Below, piece by piece: positions 1 through 8,548 of a stretch of DNA of 14,013 nucleotides. The first letter of the stretch is position 1. Each line of letters begins with the position of its first letter. Source of the stretch: Cryomorphaceae bacterium (GTDB lineage: Bacteria; Bacteroidota; Bacteroidia; Flavobacteriales; BACL11); NCBI GenBank assembly GCA_949531795.1, contig CATIQX010000070.1, positions 1-14,013 of the forward strand, read 5' to 3'. The notes under the pieces were generated by a model. It was given only the letters and a program-made list of their open reading frames with translations. It did no database searches and was not told the origin of the DNA. The position numbers and the translations under genes are program-made.

Positions 1-38
1 AATCATTTACTTATAAAGCAGGGGCTGAGATTAGATAA
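1..38 (+). CDS. Possible 3' end of a truncated upstream gene
   Basis: Reading from base 3, eleven codons (SFTYKAGAEIR) run to a TAA at 36-38. The alternating polar and hydrophobic pattern resembles the last strand of a Bacteroidota outer-membrane or surface protein, but it is far too short to assign. A second frame is also open from the window edge, ending at the TAA at 58-60 (last residues KKFILQ), so the frame choice is uncertain. Bases 39-102 hold only AT-rich spacer, including a weak all-AT hairpin (45-51 pairing with 56-62) that could be part of a termination region. If the tail is real, this gene converges on the leftward dehydrogenase next to it. Confidence 0.2.
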   Translation, partial: SFTYKAGAEIR

Positions 39-102
39 TAAAAAATTTATTCTGCAATAAATATTTTCAAAAAAATTGAATACTCTACAAATTAGAAGAA
101 GA

Positions 103-1644
103 TTAGCATTTATCTGCACATTTCTCTCCATCAATTGCAGCAGAGATAATTCCACCTGCATACCCAGCACCTTCACCACAAGGATATAAACCTTTTATTT
201 GTGGATGCTCAAAGGTTTCTCTATCTCTTGGAATACGAACAGGTGAAGAGCTTCTACTTTCGGGTGCATGTACAACAGCTTCGTTCGTAAAATATCCTTT
301 CATTTGCTCACCCATTTGCCTCAAACCCTCTTGAATATTTTCTCCGACAAAATCAGGTAGTATAGTATTTATTACTGCTGATGTTGTTCCAGGAATATAA
401 GAGGTTTTAGGAATATCAGAAGATAAAATATTATTAGTATAATCAACCAGCCTTTGAGCAGGTACTTTTTGAGTCTCGCCACCTAACTTCCAAGCGCTTT
501 TTTCTATTTCTTTTTGGAATTGCAAGCCTGCCAAAGGTCCATATTTTTCATATTTGACAAAATCCTCTAACTTTAGCTCCATTACTATTCCTGAATTAGA
601 GGTTGGATAATCTCTTTTTGAAGGAGACCAGCCATTAGTTACAACTTCTCCTGCTTTAGTGGCACAAGGGGCTATAATTCCACCAGGACACATGCAAAAA
701 GAATAAACACCTCTACCTTTTACTTGCTTTACAATTGAGTAGGGAGCAGGTGGTAAAAATTCACCTCTAGTTTTACATTTATATTGTATTTGGTCAATTA
801 ATTTCTGAGTATGCTCTACTCTAACGCCAATTGCAAATGCTTTAGCTTCAATAGTAACTTCTTTTTTATGAAGTAATTCAAAAATATCTCTTGCTGAATG
901 ACCGGTTGCTAATATTATTTTTTTAGCTTCAATACGAGTGCCATCTTGCAATTCTACTCCTTTTACAGCATTATTTTTGATAAAAATATCAGTTACTCTG
1001 CTATTAAAAATTACTTGCCCACCATATTGAATAATAGTTTCACGAATTGCTTGAATAATTTTTGGAAGTTTGTTGGTTCCAATATGAGGGTGAGCATTTA
1101 TTCTTATTTCTTCAGTAGCTCCGTGCTGAACCAAAACATCAAGTATTTTATTTACATCTCCTCTTTTTTTGCTTCTAGTATAAAGCTTTCCATCTGAATA
1201 GGTACCTGCACCACCTTCGCCAAAACAATAATTAGAATCCTCATTCACAATATGGTTTTTCGTAAGGTTAGCCAAATCTCTTCTTCTAGCCCTAACATCT
1301 TTTCCTCTCTCTAGTATAATAGGTTTTAAACCTTTTTCTATTAGTTTTAAAGCGGCAAAAAGTCCAGCTGGACCTGCACCAATAATAATCACTTCATCCT
1401 TACCATTTACATTCTTGTATTCAGGAATATCCTCTTCCTTTTTTACAAATGCTTCATTGGTGTAAACATCAACTTTAAGGTTAATTTTAGTTTCTCTTTG
1501 CCTAGCATCAATTGATCGTTTTAAAATCTCAATATGCTTGATATCTTTTTCAAGTATATTTAATTCCTTGGCAAGGGAACTTTTTAGTAATTTTTCCGTA
1601 GAAGCTACTTGTGGAAATACTTGTATCTGAAGGGTGTTTATCAT
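103..1644 (-). CDS. FAD-dependent dehydrogenase, COG2509 type
   Basis: A predicted cytosolic flavoprotein of the uncharacterised NAD(P)/FAD-dependent oxidoreductase group (COG2509); its substrate is not known. Residues 1-75 form a basic, lysine-rich N-terminal domain typical of the group. A Rossmann dinucleotide-binding motif follows at 85-105 (GAGPAGLF, closed by the acidic end of LERG at 110-114). The family motif FGEGGAGTYSDGKL lies at 141-154, a CPGG/C-rich stretch at 317-330, and the second FAD contact LYPCGEGAGYAGG at 486-498. Its 513 residues match the usual family length of about 510-530, so it appears complete. The ATG at 1642-1644 is the only sensible start and lies four bases after a TATTTTTG promoter box. 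The neighbouring protease gene is divergent and functionally unrelated. The family assignment is strong; the reaction is unknown. Confidence 0.9.
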   Translation of the reverse strand: MINTLQIQVFPQVASTEKLLKSSLAKELNILEKDIKHIEILKRSIDARQRETKINLKVDVYTNEAFVKKEEDIPEYKNVNGKDEVIIIGAGPAGLFAALKLIEKGLKPIILERGKDVRARRRDLANLTKNHIVNEDSNYCFGEGGAGTYSDGKLYTRSKKRGDVNKILDVLVQHGATEEIRINAHPHIGTNKLPKIIQAIRETIIQYGGQVIFNSRVTDIFIKNNAVKGVELQDGTRIEAKKIILATGHSARDIFELLHKKEVTIEAKAFAIGVRVEHTQKLIDQIQYKCKTRGEFLPPAPYSIVKQVKGRGVYSFCMCPGGIIAPCATKAGEVVTNGWSPSKRDYPTSNSGIVMELKLEDFVKYEKYGPLAGLQFQKEIEKSAWKLGGETQKVPAQRLVDYTNNILSSDIPKTSYIPGTTSAVINTILPDFVGENIQEGLRQMGEQMKGYFTNEAVVHAPESRSSSPVRIPRDRETFEHPQIKGLYPCGEGAGYAGGIISAAIDGEKCADKC

Positions 1645-1648
1645 CCTT

Positions 1649-1656
1649 CAAAAATA
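1649..1656 (-). promoter_or_regulatory. Bacteroidota -7 box for the FAD dehydrogenase gene
   Basis: TATTTTTG on the minus strand matches TAnnTTTG exactly and ends only four bases before the ATG. In Bacteroidota transcription starts a few bases past this box, so the mRNA would have almost no leader. No TTG is seen at the expected -33 distance, so only half of the promoter is supported. Confidence 0.45.
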
Positions 1657-1727
1657 CAGATTGAAATTGAACGAATAAGTTTTTTTAAATTTAATTATGA
1701 TTATTTAATAATCCGTATTATCAATTG

Positions 1728-1735
1728 TATCTTTG
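1728..1735 (+). promoter_or_regulatory. Bacteroidota -7 box for the S8 protease gene
   Basis: TATCTTTG matches TAnnTTTG exactly and lies 17 bases before the protease ATG at 1753, predicting a leader of roughly ten bases. No clear -33 TTG is present. It faces away from the opposing box at 1649-1656, so both divergent promoters fit within the 108-base spacer 1645-1752. Confidence 0.5.
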
Positions 1736-1752
1736 TAGAAACAAAATTATAA

Positions 1753-4700
1753 ATGAAGAATATATTTTTATTTACCCTGTCGTTAACTCTATCTTTATTT
1801 GGATTCGCGCAGGATAATACAATAAAATTAAAATCAGGAGAGTTAAATTTAGTATTTGATAAACAGCTAGAAAGAGTAAACAATATAAAGTATTACTTTA
1901 TGTCATTTAATGTTACGCCAACAATTGAAGAAAGAAATCAAATAACTAATTTAGGTGTTAAATTCTTAGAATATATTCCGAATAACACTTATGTTGTAAA
2001 CCTTGACAAAAAGTGTGAATTATCGGCTCTTGTTAATTATGGTGTTATTGCTTTGTCACCAATAGAGGGGAAGCATAAGTTAGATCCTAAAATTCAAAAT
2101 TCTAATTATCCAAAGTGGGCAATTAAGGATGGACAATTATCTTTAAAAGTTTTGCTCTATAAAGATGTAAATGCTTCTGTTACTCAAGAGATATTTAAAG
2201 GTAATGGTTATGAAATTGACGCTACTAATCTTATGAGTAATAGCATCACAATTATAATAAACGCTTCTGAGTTAAGCAGAATAGCAAATATGAGTCCAGT
2301 TTGGTATATTGAACCAATTGATCCTCCTTCAGAAAAGGAAAATAAAACAGGCAGAACACTACATAGATCAAACACAATAAACACCAAGTACTCTAATGGC
2401 AGGCATTATAATGGTGAGGGAATAAACATCATGATGCAGGATGATGGAATTATTGGCCCTCACATTGATTATCAAGGAAGAATTGATCAGTCAAGTTTTG
2501 GTGGAAGTAGTAATAATTTATCTGATACACATGGAGATCATGTAGCTGGTACGATTATGGGTTCAGGAAACTTAGACCCTATTGCAGCAGGAATGGCTAA
2601 TGCTGCTTTTTTATATGTTTATGATTCATCCAATAATAATTATTCTACAGCTTTTCCTGATTTATATCTTAATAATGATGTTGTAATTACTTCAAAATCC
2701 TATAGTAATGGATGTAATGCTGGATACACTTCTTTATCCCAAGAATTGGATTTGCAAGTAAATTTATATCCAGCATTAATTCATATTTTTTCAGCTGGTA
2801 ATAGTGGAACTGACGATTGTGGGTATGGTGCAGGAAATGATTGGGGGAATGTTACGGGCGGACATAAGCAAGGAAAAAATGTTATTGCAGTTGCAAACCT
2901 TAATTCTACAAGTGGATTAGCTAATTCATCTAGCAGAGGACCTGCAGCTGACGGTAGAATAAAACCTGATATAGGCGCAAAAGGATCTAATGTTAATTCA
3001 ACAGTTCCAACAAATGATTATGCTTCCTACACAGGAACATCTATGTCTTGTCCAGGAATTGCCGGAATTATGGGGCAATTATATCAAGGCTATAAGGAAT
3101 TAAATGGAGGTGTAAACCCAAGTTCCGCTTTAATGAAGGGAGTTTTATTAAATTCAGCTGATGATTTAGGAAATCCTGGCCCTGATTTTAAACATGGATG
3201 GGGAGAGGTGAATGCTTATCAAGCAATTAAAATTTTAGAAAATAATCAATACTTAAATTCTAATGTATCACAATCAGTAAATAATACTCATAACATCACA
3301 GTTCCTACAGGCGTAATACAATTAAATGTTATGGTTTATTGGCATGATCTTGAAGGTAGTGTAAATGCATCTCCAGCTCTAGTAAATGATATTGATATTA
3401 ATATAACAAATGATAATGGTGTAACAGCTCTTCCATGGCTCTTAGATCCTTCTGCTAATGCTACAGCATTAAATTCAAATGCAACTTATGGGAATGATCA
3501 TCTTAATAACATGGAGCAAATTACTATAGACAATCCTGCTTCTGGAAATTATTTTTTGTCTGTTAATGGTTTTGCTATTCCTTTTGGGGCACAAGAATAC
3601 TGGGTAATTTATCAATACATTACAGAAGATGTTCAATTAACTTACCCAATTGGAGGAGAGGGTTTTGTTCCTGGAGATACAGAACTAATTAGATGGGATG
3701 CTTTCGAAGACAACATTCCATTTACTTTAGAATATACTTCTAATGGACTAACTTGGAATTTAATTACAAATAATGCTGGAGGAACCATACGTCACTATAA
3801 TTGGAATGTGCCAAACACATTAACTAATCAGGCTAAAGTAAGAATTAGTCGTAATGGTTTAACTGACGAAAGTGATGCAGGTTTTTCTATTATTGGAGTA
3901 CCTCAAAATGTAATTGTAAATTGGATATGTCCTGATTCAATTTATGTGTCATGGAATGCAGTTATTGGCGCAACTGATTATGAAGTAAGTATGTTGGGAG
4001 ATGTATATATGGATTCAATGACTACAAACACTTCAACGACAGCTTTAATTATAAATCCTAATCCAGCGATTATAGATTCCTGGTTTTCAGTTTGTGCTAA
4101 GGTAAACGGAAGTAAGGGAAGAAGGGCAGTCGCTATTAATTCTCAACCAATAAATAATGGATGCGTTGCGCCACCTTTAGCAGATTTTTCAACTAGTGGT
4201 TCTTCGAGCTGTACGGGAAATGTAAGCTTTATTGATGGTAGTTTTAATCAACCAAATTATTGGTTGTGGGATTTTGGCGATGGAACAATTTCTAATCAAC
4301 AAAATCCAGTACACACATATTTACAAGCAGGTATATTTGATGTAAGTCTTTTCGTTTCAAATGGTTTAGGTCAAGATTCTATTTTCCAAACTTCATTAGT
4401 TAACGTTAATTTTCTGCCAGCTCCAATTGCTTATAATGACACTTCTTATGTTACTCCTGCAACTTTTCAGCTCACTACAGCTACTAACTCAGTAAAATGG
4501 TACACTGATACACTTGGAAGTAATTCTATTTATTCAGGATCTCCATTCACCACCCCTTTATTGAACACTAACGCAACTTTTTACGTGAGAGAATTAGGTG
4601 GCTCAACTATATTTGGTGGCCCTAATGATAATACAATAGGTAGTGGTGGGTATTATAATAATGATAGACATATGTTCTTAGATTGCTTTACGCCATCAAC

Positions 4701-5313
4701 ATTAATTTCAACAGATGTCTATGCAGGTACAGCACAAGCTATTACTTTTGAGTTAAGAGATAATAATAGTCAAGTTTTAGCAGACACGACATTGACTGTA
4801 CAACTTGGGTTAAACACTTTGTATCTTGATTTTGATGTTCCAGTAATGAATGATTTAGAATTAGGTATGAGTACCGGAAATTCTGATTTATACAGAAACA
4901 GTACCGGTTCTGCATACCCATACTCTATTGGGAATATTGCAAGTTTAACAGGACATAATTCACCTAATAGTGCTACTTATCATTATTTCTTTTATAATAT
5001 TAAGATGAAAGAAAATTGTATTTCTGATTTTGCGGAAGCTACAGCTGTGTTTATGATTCCTTCAATATTTGAAGGTGTTATTCATAATAATTTTTCAATC
5101 TATCCAAATCCAGCAACTAATTTGATTAATATTAGTTCTAATGAATCAATTGAGAGTATTGATATTTATGATCTTAAAGGAGGTATAATTTTCAGTCAAT
5201 CTAAAAACAAAAAAAACACTTCTATTGATGTAAGTAATTTTGCTAAAGGAATTTATATAGTCAAGGTTGTAAGTATGAAAAATTCAAATTTACAGCAATT
5301 AATTATTCAATAG
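1753..5313 (+). CDS. Secreted S8 (subtilisin-like) serine protease with PKD-like modules and T9SS sorting tail
   Basis: A large exported endopeptidase, probably cell-surface bound or released through the type IX secretion system. Residues 1-19 are a signal peptide ending LFGFA, and 20-200 form a prodomain-like region. The S8 catalytic domain spans about 215-495: Asp230 (QDDG), His260 (HGDHVAG), oxyanion Asn350 (SAGNSG) and Ser430 (GTSMSCPG). A beta-sandwich like that of KP-43-type subtilases follows at about 505-622. Next come a fibronectin III-like module (about 716-800), a PKD domain with WDFGDG (about 808-888) and an Ig-like module (about 890-947). The tail from about 1113 (SIYPNPATN ... 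GIYIVKV) is a type A T9SS sorting domain. Two usually conserved motifs are altered: HGTHVAG reads HGDHVAG, and PHVAG reads PGIAG. The triad itself is intact, so activity is expected. The stop codon overlaps the start of the next gene. Confidence 0.93.
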   Translation: MKNIFLFTLSLTLSLFGFAQDNTIKLKSGELNLVFDKQLERVNNIKYYFMSFNVTPTIEERNQITNLGVKFLEYIPNNTYVVNLDKKCELSALVNYGVIALSPIEGKHKLDPKIQNSNYPKWAIKDGQLSLKVLLYKDVNASVTQEIFKGNGYEIDATNLMSNSITIIINASELSRIANMSPVWYIEPIDPPSEKENKTGRTLHRSNTINTKYSNGRHYNGEGINIMMQDDGIIGPHIDYQGRIDQSSFGGSSNNLSDTHGDHVAGTIMGSGNLDPIAAGMANAAFLYVYDSSNNNYSTAFPDLYLNNDVVITSKSYSNGCNAGYTSLSQELDLQVNLYPALIHIFSAGNSGTDDCGYGAGNDWGNVTGGHKQGKNVIAVANLNSTSGLANSSSRGPAADGRIKPDIGAKGSNVNSTVPTNDYASYTGTSMSCPGIAGIMGQLYQGYKELNGGVNPSSALMKGVLLNSADDLGNPGPDFKHGWGEVNAYQAIKILENNQYLNSNVSQSVNNTHNITVPTGVIQLNVMVYWHDLEGSVNASPALVNDIDINITNDNGVTALPWLLDPSANATALNSNATYGNDHLNNMEQITIDNPASGNYFLSVNGFAIPFGAQEYWVIYQYITEDVQLTYPIGGEGFVPGDTELIRWDAFEDNIPFTLEYTSNGLTWNLITNNAGGTIRHYNWNVPNTLTNQAKVRISRNGLTDESDAGFSIIGVPQNVIVNWICPDSIYVSWNAVIGATDYEVSMLGDVYMDSMTTNTSTTALIINPNPAIIDSWFSVCAKVNGSKGRRAVAINSQPINNGCVAPPLADFSTSGSSSCTGNVSFIDGSFNQPNYWLWDFGDGTISNQQNPVHTYLQAGIFDVSLFVSNGLGQDSIFQTSLVNVNFLPAPIAYNDTSYVTPATFQLTTATNSVKWYTDTLGSNSIYSGSPFTTPLLNTNATFYVRELGGSTIFGGPNDNTIGSGGYYNNDRHMFLDCFTPSTLISTDVYAGTAQAITFELRDNNSQVLADTTLTVQLGLNTLYLDFDVPVMNDLELGMSTGNSDLYRNSTGSAYPYSIGNIASLTGHNSPNSATYHYFFYNIKMKENCISDFAEATAVFMIPSIFEGVIHNNFSIYPNPATNLINISSNESIESIDIYDLKGGIIFSQSKNKKNTSIDVSNFAKGIYIVKVVSMKNSNLQQLIIQ

Positions 5314-5894
5314 TGCGATTCATAATAACAATAGCATTGCTGACTAACTTTGGTATTACTATTTTTGCCCAGGATAAGTTATTAATAGCTGGTTTCTCCA
5401 TTATAAATGGAGATACTTTCTTTATATCTAATATTCCTGAAGTTGCAGTTTTAGCTTTTAAGGATAAAGAAGAGCAAAAGAAATATTTAATGCTTAAAAG
5501 ACGAGTGTTAAAAGTATATCCTTACGCTTTATCATCAAAAGAAAAATTAAAAAGTATTGAGATAACTCTAGATTCAATTCCTAAAAAAAGGCATAGGAAA
5601 CAACACTCTAAACATGTAGCTAAGTGGATAAAGGAGGAATATGCAGATAGACTAAAAAATCTAACAATGAGTGAAGGTAAGATTTTAGTTAAGCTTATTT
5701 ACAGAGAGACTAATACTACATCATATGAAATTGTAAAATCCCATAGAGGTAGGTTTAACGCATTTTTTTGGCAAACTATAGCTAAGTTTTGGGATAATAA
5801 CTTAAAAACAGAATACGACCCTTTAAATATTGGAGAGGATATTCTAATTGAACACATTCTTATACAAGCACAACTAGAGGGAAAGTTTAAATAA
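5313..5894 (+). CDS. Exported DUF4294 protein
   Basis: A 193-residue protein of the DUF4294 family, a Bacteroidota-restricted group without known function. A signal peptide covers about 1-19 (hydrophobic core, then IFAQDK), so it is probably periplasmic. The DUF4294 core runs from about 35 to 188; the segment 131-160 (RETNTTSYEIVK ... FFWQTIAKFW) is the most family-typical part. A basic patch KKRHRKQHSK occupies 91-100. The GTG start is chosen because it alone gives a signal peptide; the next methionine is at residue 60. GTG shares its G with the TAG stop of the protease (TAGTG), which implies reinitiation and translational coupling, with expression set by the protease promoter. The coupling suggests, but does not prove, a link to protease or surface-protein maturation. 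Confidence 0.85.
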   Translation: MRFIITIALLTNFGITIFAQDKLLIAGFSIINGDTFFISNIPEVAVLAFKDKEEQKKYLMLKRRVLKVYPYALSSKEKLKSIEITLDSIPKKRHRKQHSKHVAKWIKEEYADRLKNLTMSEGKILVKLIYRETNTTSYEIVKSHRGRFNAFFWQTIAKFWDNNLKTEYDPLNIGEDILIEHILIQAQLEGKFK

Positions 5895-5919
5895 AAAAAA
5901 GGACGTTAAGCCCGTTTTA
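5893..5919. terminator. Probable two-way intrinsic terminator between convergent genes
   Basis: A short hairpin, GGAC (5901-5904) against GCCC (5910-5913), is flanked by an A-tract on the left and TTTT on the right. On the minus strand it reads GGGC-loop-GTCC with one G-U pair, followed by eight U, and ends the hydroxyacyl-CoA dehydrogenase transcript. On the plus strand the stem has an A-C mismatch and only four U, so it is weaker in that direction. Confidence 0.55.
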
Positions 5920-5942
5920 TTTCCATCTTAAGAAGTTGTAAC

Positions 5943-6833
5943 TTATTTCGCGAATTGCGCAGCTACCTTTTTATTTCTTGGTCCTTCAGAATAATCATAG
6001 AAACCTTCTCCTGATTTAATTCCTAATTTTCCAGCCATAACCATATTTACTAAAAGTGGGTTGGGTGAATATTTAGGATTTCCAAATCCGTCCTGCATTA
6101 CTTCTAAAATAGAAAGGCAAACATCTAAACCGATAAAATCAGCTAAGTGTAAAGGGCCCATTGGATGTGCCATTCCCAGCATCATTACTGTATCAATTTC
6201 TTCAACTCCTGCCACTCCTTGGAATAAAGTTTCAATTGATTCATTAATCATAGGCATAAGTATTCTATTGGCGACAAAACCGGGGTAATCATTTACCTCT
6301 ACAGGAGATTTTCCAAGGGTTCTACTCATTTCCATTACTCTTTGAGTAACTTCATTAGAAGTTGCATAACCTCTAATCACCTCTACTAATTTCATTACTG
6401 GAACAGGATTCATAAAATGCATCCCAATAACTTGAGTTGGGCGTGCAGTTACTGCTGCAATCTTAGTTATAGAAATAGAAGATGTATTTGTTGCTAATAA
6501 AGTATTGGCATCACAAATTTCATCAAGTTGTTTGAATATTTTTAGTTTTAAATCAATGTTTTCTGTTGCAGCTTCAACTACTAAGTCAGCTCCTTTAACT
6601 CCAGAATTGATATCTGTGTAAGTAGTGATATTAGCTAAAGTATTTTCTTTTTCATTTTCAGTTATTTTCTCTTTATTAACCATTCGGTCTAAATTTTTAC
6701 CAATAGTATCTAAAGCCCTTTTAAGAGAGTCATCTGAGATGTCAACTAAGTTAACATTAAAGTTTTTTTGAGCAAATGTATGTGCAATGCCGTTCCCCAT
6801 TGTACCGGCACCAATTATAGTAATATTCTTCAT
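5943..6833 (-). CDS. hbd: 3-hydroxyacyl-CoA (3-hydroxybutyryl-CoA) dehydrogenase
   Basis: A cytosolic NAD-dependent enzyme interconverting 3-hydroxyacyl-CoA and 3-oxoacyl-CoA, as in beta-oxidation, butyrate-type or phenylacetate pathways. The N-terminal Rossmann motif GAGTMGNGIAH (8-18) binds NAD, and Asp31 in the VDIS stretch fits a preference for NAD over NADP. By alignment spacing with the human enzyme (Ser137, His158, Glu170, Asn208), the active-site residues are Ser118, His139 (MHFMNP), Glu151 and Asn189; all are present at exactly the expected distances. The C-terminal dimerisation domain (about 185-285) ends with GIKSGEGFYDYS. The length of 296 is slightly above the typical 280-290 of single-domain enzymes, so it is complete and not fused to a hydratase. 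It stands alone here, without other fatty-acid genes, so the pathway cannot be fixed. The symbol could equally be paaH. Confidence 0.93.
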   Translation of the reverse strand: MKNITIIGAGTMGNGIAHTFAQKNFNVNLVDISDDSLKRALDTIGKNLDRMVNKEKITENEKENTLANITTYTDINSGVKGADLVVEAATENIDLKLKIFKQLDEICDANTLLATNTSSISITKIAAVTARPTQVIGMHFMNPVPVMKLVEVIRGYATSNEVTQRVMEMSRTLGKSPVEVNDYPGFVANRILMPMINESIETLFQGVAGVEEIDTVMMLGMAHPMGPLHLADFIGLDVCLSILEVMQDGFGNPKYSPNPLLVNMVMAGKLGIKSGEGFYDYSEGPRNKKVAAQFAK

Positions 6834-6923
6834 TTTTTAAGTTTTAATTTTTTTGTAAAAATATAAATAGACTTTAGATATTAGTAGAGAGATATAAGAT
6901 TTTATTAAACAACTATAACTTAA

Positions 6924-6951
6924 TATTAAAGTATTGTATAAAACTTTAATA
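6924..6951 (-). terminator. AT-rich hairpin over the stop codon of the 270-residue lipoprotein gene
   Basis: TATTAAAGT (6924-6932) pairs with ACTTTAATA (6943-6951), giving a perfect 9-bp stem with a 10-base loop. The stem includes the TAA stop at 6946-6948 of the leftward gene. No U-run follows, so it is not a classical intrinsic terminator; it may instead stabilise the mRNA 3' end or arise from base composition. Confidence 0.35.
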
Positions 6952-7758
6952 AACTACTTTTAGATTATCAAAATAAAGTTCATTTTTTTCTAATAAGAAA
7001 TCTCTTTTCATCCCTATAAATACCTTAAATGAAGAAGCATTAATCCCTTCAGAAATTGTACTTGTTAAGTTTACATATATTTTATTCCAATCTTGTTTTG
7101 GATTAATCCATAGTAAATCTTTCTGTATTACAGATTGAGGGTAGTTAACATAAACACCTACTAAAAACTGGGTATTTGATTTATAGTCAAGTTCTAAAAA
7201 AACAGGAGCACCTGATTGGGGGAGATCAATTAATTCATCAGTTGCAATTTCAAAAGTAAATAATGAATCAGATAAAACTCCAATACCAAAATTATTATCT
7301 CCATCAGATGAAGTTAATAGTATGGTATCAGAAATTGCTGATATTTCTATGTTAACACCCGTACCTTCAAAATCCTCAAGAAAGAAGTTAATACTATCTA
7401 AATAGCTTACAAAAGGAGAAATCGTTTTAGTTTCATTTTGAGAAAAAGTAATATCTTCATAATAAGAATTATAAAATGGATATGCTAGTCTACTACTAGC
7501 AATTCCATTTACTTTTATTCCAGCTTTTACCCTTAAATTTTGAATTCCTTCTGCTATTACAGGAAATGTAGCAGGTAATTCATAAACTCCTTGAAGCTGG
7601 TCGTTTACATACACCCATGCATCTGTTATATTAGAATTAGCATCATCTTCAATTAAAGCTATATCATCAATTTTAATATAAGTAGGTATACCAACAGCAT
7701 CTTCCTTTTGGCAAGAAGAAATAATAACTATTGTAAGTAAGTAAGTGATTTTTCTCAT
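6946..7758 (-). CDS. Predicted lipoprotein of unknown function
   Basis: I do not recognise the family. The protein has 270 residues, with a lipoprotein signal: MRK, a hydrophobic stretch, then ISSC with Cys16 as the lipidated residue, followed by QKED. The acidic residues just after the cysteine fit Bacteroidota lipoprotein export signals, so surface exposure is possible. About 33-115 looks like a small beta domain (DAWVYVNDQLQGVYELP ... GIQNLRVKAGI), and 125-270 like a beta-sandwich closing with ELYFDNLKVVY, an ending common in jelly-roll or lectin-like folds of surface proteins. It is alone on its strand: upstream it shares a 131-base divergent spacer with pcm, and downstream lies a 112-base AT-rich gap before the next gene on the same strand. 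The start ATG is supported by the signal sequence. Confidence 0.75.
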   Translation of the reverse strand: MRKITYLLTIVIISSCQKEDAVGIPTYIKIDDIALIEDDANSNITDAWVYVNDQLQGVYELPATFPVIAEGIQNLRVKAGIKVNGIASSRLAYPFYNSYYEDITFSQNETKTISPFVSYLDSINFFLEDFEGTGVNIEISAISDTILLTSSDGDNNFGIGVLSDSLFTFEIATDELIDLPQSGAPVFLELDYKSNTQFLVGVYVNYPQSVIQKDLLWINPKQDWNKIYVNLTSTISEGINASSFKVFIGMKRDFLLEKNELYFDNLKVVY

Positions 7759-7889
7759 TTAATATTCTATTAACAATTTACTGTGGATTTATTATTCGTA
7801 TTAATGCAAAAAAAGTATTTTTATTGTATTTCATTTGCATAATTAAACAATTTCAAAAATACGGTTTAAACGTTAATTAAAGAAAAAGA

Positions 7890-8540
7890 ATGATAGATAG
7901 TTTTAGGCATCAGGGATTGCGTAAACAGTTAATTAAACATTTAGCTTCAAAAGGAATTACAAATTTAGATGTATTAAATGCAATAAATAAAATTCCTAGA
8001 CATCTGTTTATGGATAATGCTTTTGTCAACTTTTCATATCAAGATAAGGCATTTCCTATAGGATCAGGACAAACTATCTCTCAGCCTTATACAGTTGCAT
8101 TTCAAAGTCAGTTACTAAAAATAAATGCCTATGATAAAGTGTTGGAAGTTGGTACTGGTTCTGGATACCAATCAGCTGTACTTTCCTTATTAAATGCTGA
8201 AGTATTTACTATTGAACGACAAAAAGAATTATTTCTAAAAACAAAGAAATTCTTACCTACTTTGGGTTATAACTGCATGTTTGTATACGGTGATGGATAT
8301 AAAGGTATGCCTAAATTCGCACCATTTGATAAGATAATTATTACTTGTGGTGCTCCTTTTGTTCCTAAGGAATTGGTAAATCAACTTAAAGTAGGAGGCA
8401 GAATGGTTGCTCCAATTGGTGATGGTGATGTCCAGGTAATGCACCTTATTGAAAAGATTTCAGAAACAGAATCTAAAGTAACAACTCATGGAGAGTTTTC
8501 GTTTGTACCAATGCTCAATGATAAAAACAGTGGAAAATAA
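7890..8540 (+). CDS. pcm: Protein-L-isoaspartate O-methyltransferase
   Basis: A cytosolic repair enzyme that methylates L-isoaspartyl (and D-aspartyl) residues in aged proteins using S-adenosylmethionine, starting their return to normal aspartate. The N-terminal family block includes AINKIPRHLFM (31-41). The substrate-site motif GSGQTISQPYTVA lies at 58-70 and the SAM-binding motif I, LEVGTGSGYQSAVLS, at 85-99. GDGYKG follows at 134-139 and GGRMVAPIG at 169-177. The length of 216 fits the usual 205-225. The ATG at 7890 is kept because the N-terminus (SFRHQGLRKQLI) is family-like. It is monocistronic, divergent from a lipoprotein gene. No strong promoter match is visible; TACGGTTT at 7860-7867 is only a partial -7 box. 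Confidence 0.95.
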   Translation: MIDSFRHQGLRKQLIKHLASKGITNLDVLNAINKIPRHLFMDNAFVNFSYQDKAFPIGSGQTISQPYTVAFQSQLLKINAYDKVLEVGTGSGYQSAVLSLLNAEVFTIERQKELFLKTKKFLPTLGYNCMFVYGDGYKGMPKFAPFDKIIITCGAPFVPKELVNQLKVGGRMVAPIGDGDVQVMHLIEKISETESKVTTHGEFSFVPMLNDKNSGK

Positions 8541-8548
8541 ATATTTAA

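Noticed and set aside
946..1197. Rightward 83-codon open frame inside the FAD dehydrogenase gene
   Set aside because: It lies antisense to a strongly supported gene, is rich in Ile, Asn, Phe and Ser as expected of antisense AT-rich DNA, and has no motif.
1701..1883. Leftward 60-codon frame over the protease start region
   Set aside because: It runs across the protease signal peptide and promoter on the opposite strand, with no promoter or family features of its own.
6061..6288. Rightward 75-codon frame within the hydroxyacyl-CoA dehydrogenase gene
   Set aside because: It is an antisense shadow of a conserved enzyme; no recognisable protein.
8253..8444. Leftward 63-codon frame within pcm
   Set aside because: It is an antisense shadow; pcm is supported by all its family motifs.
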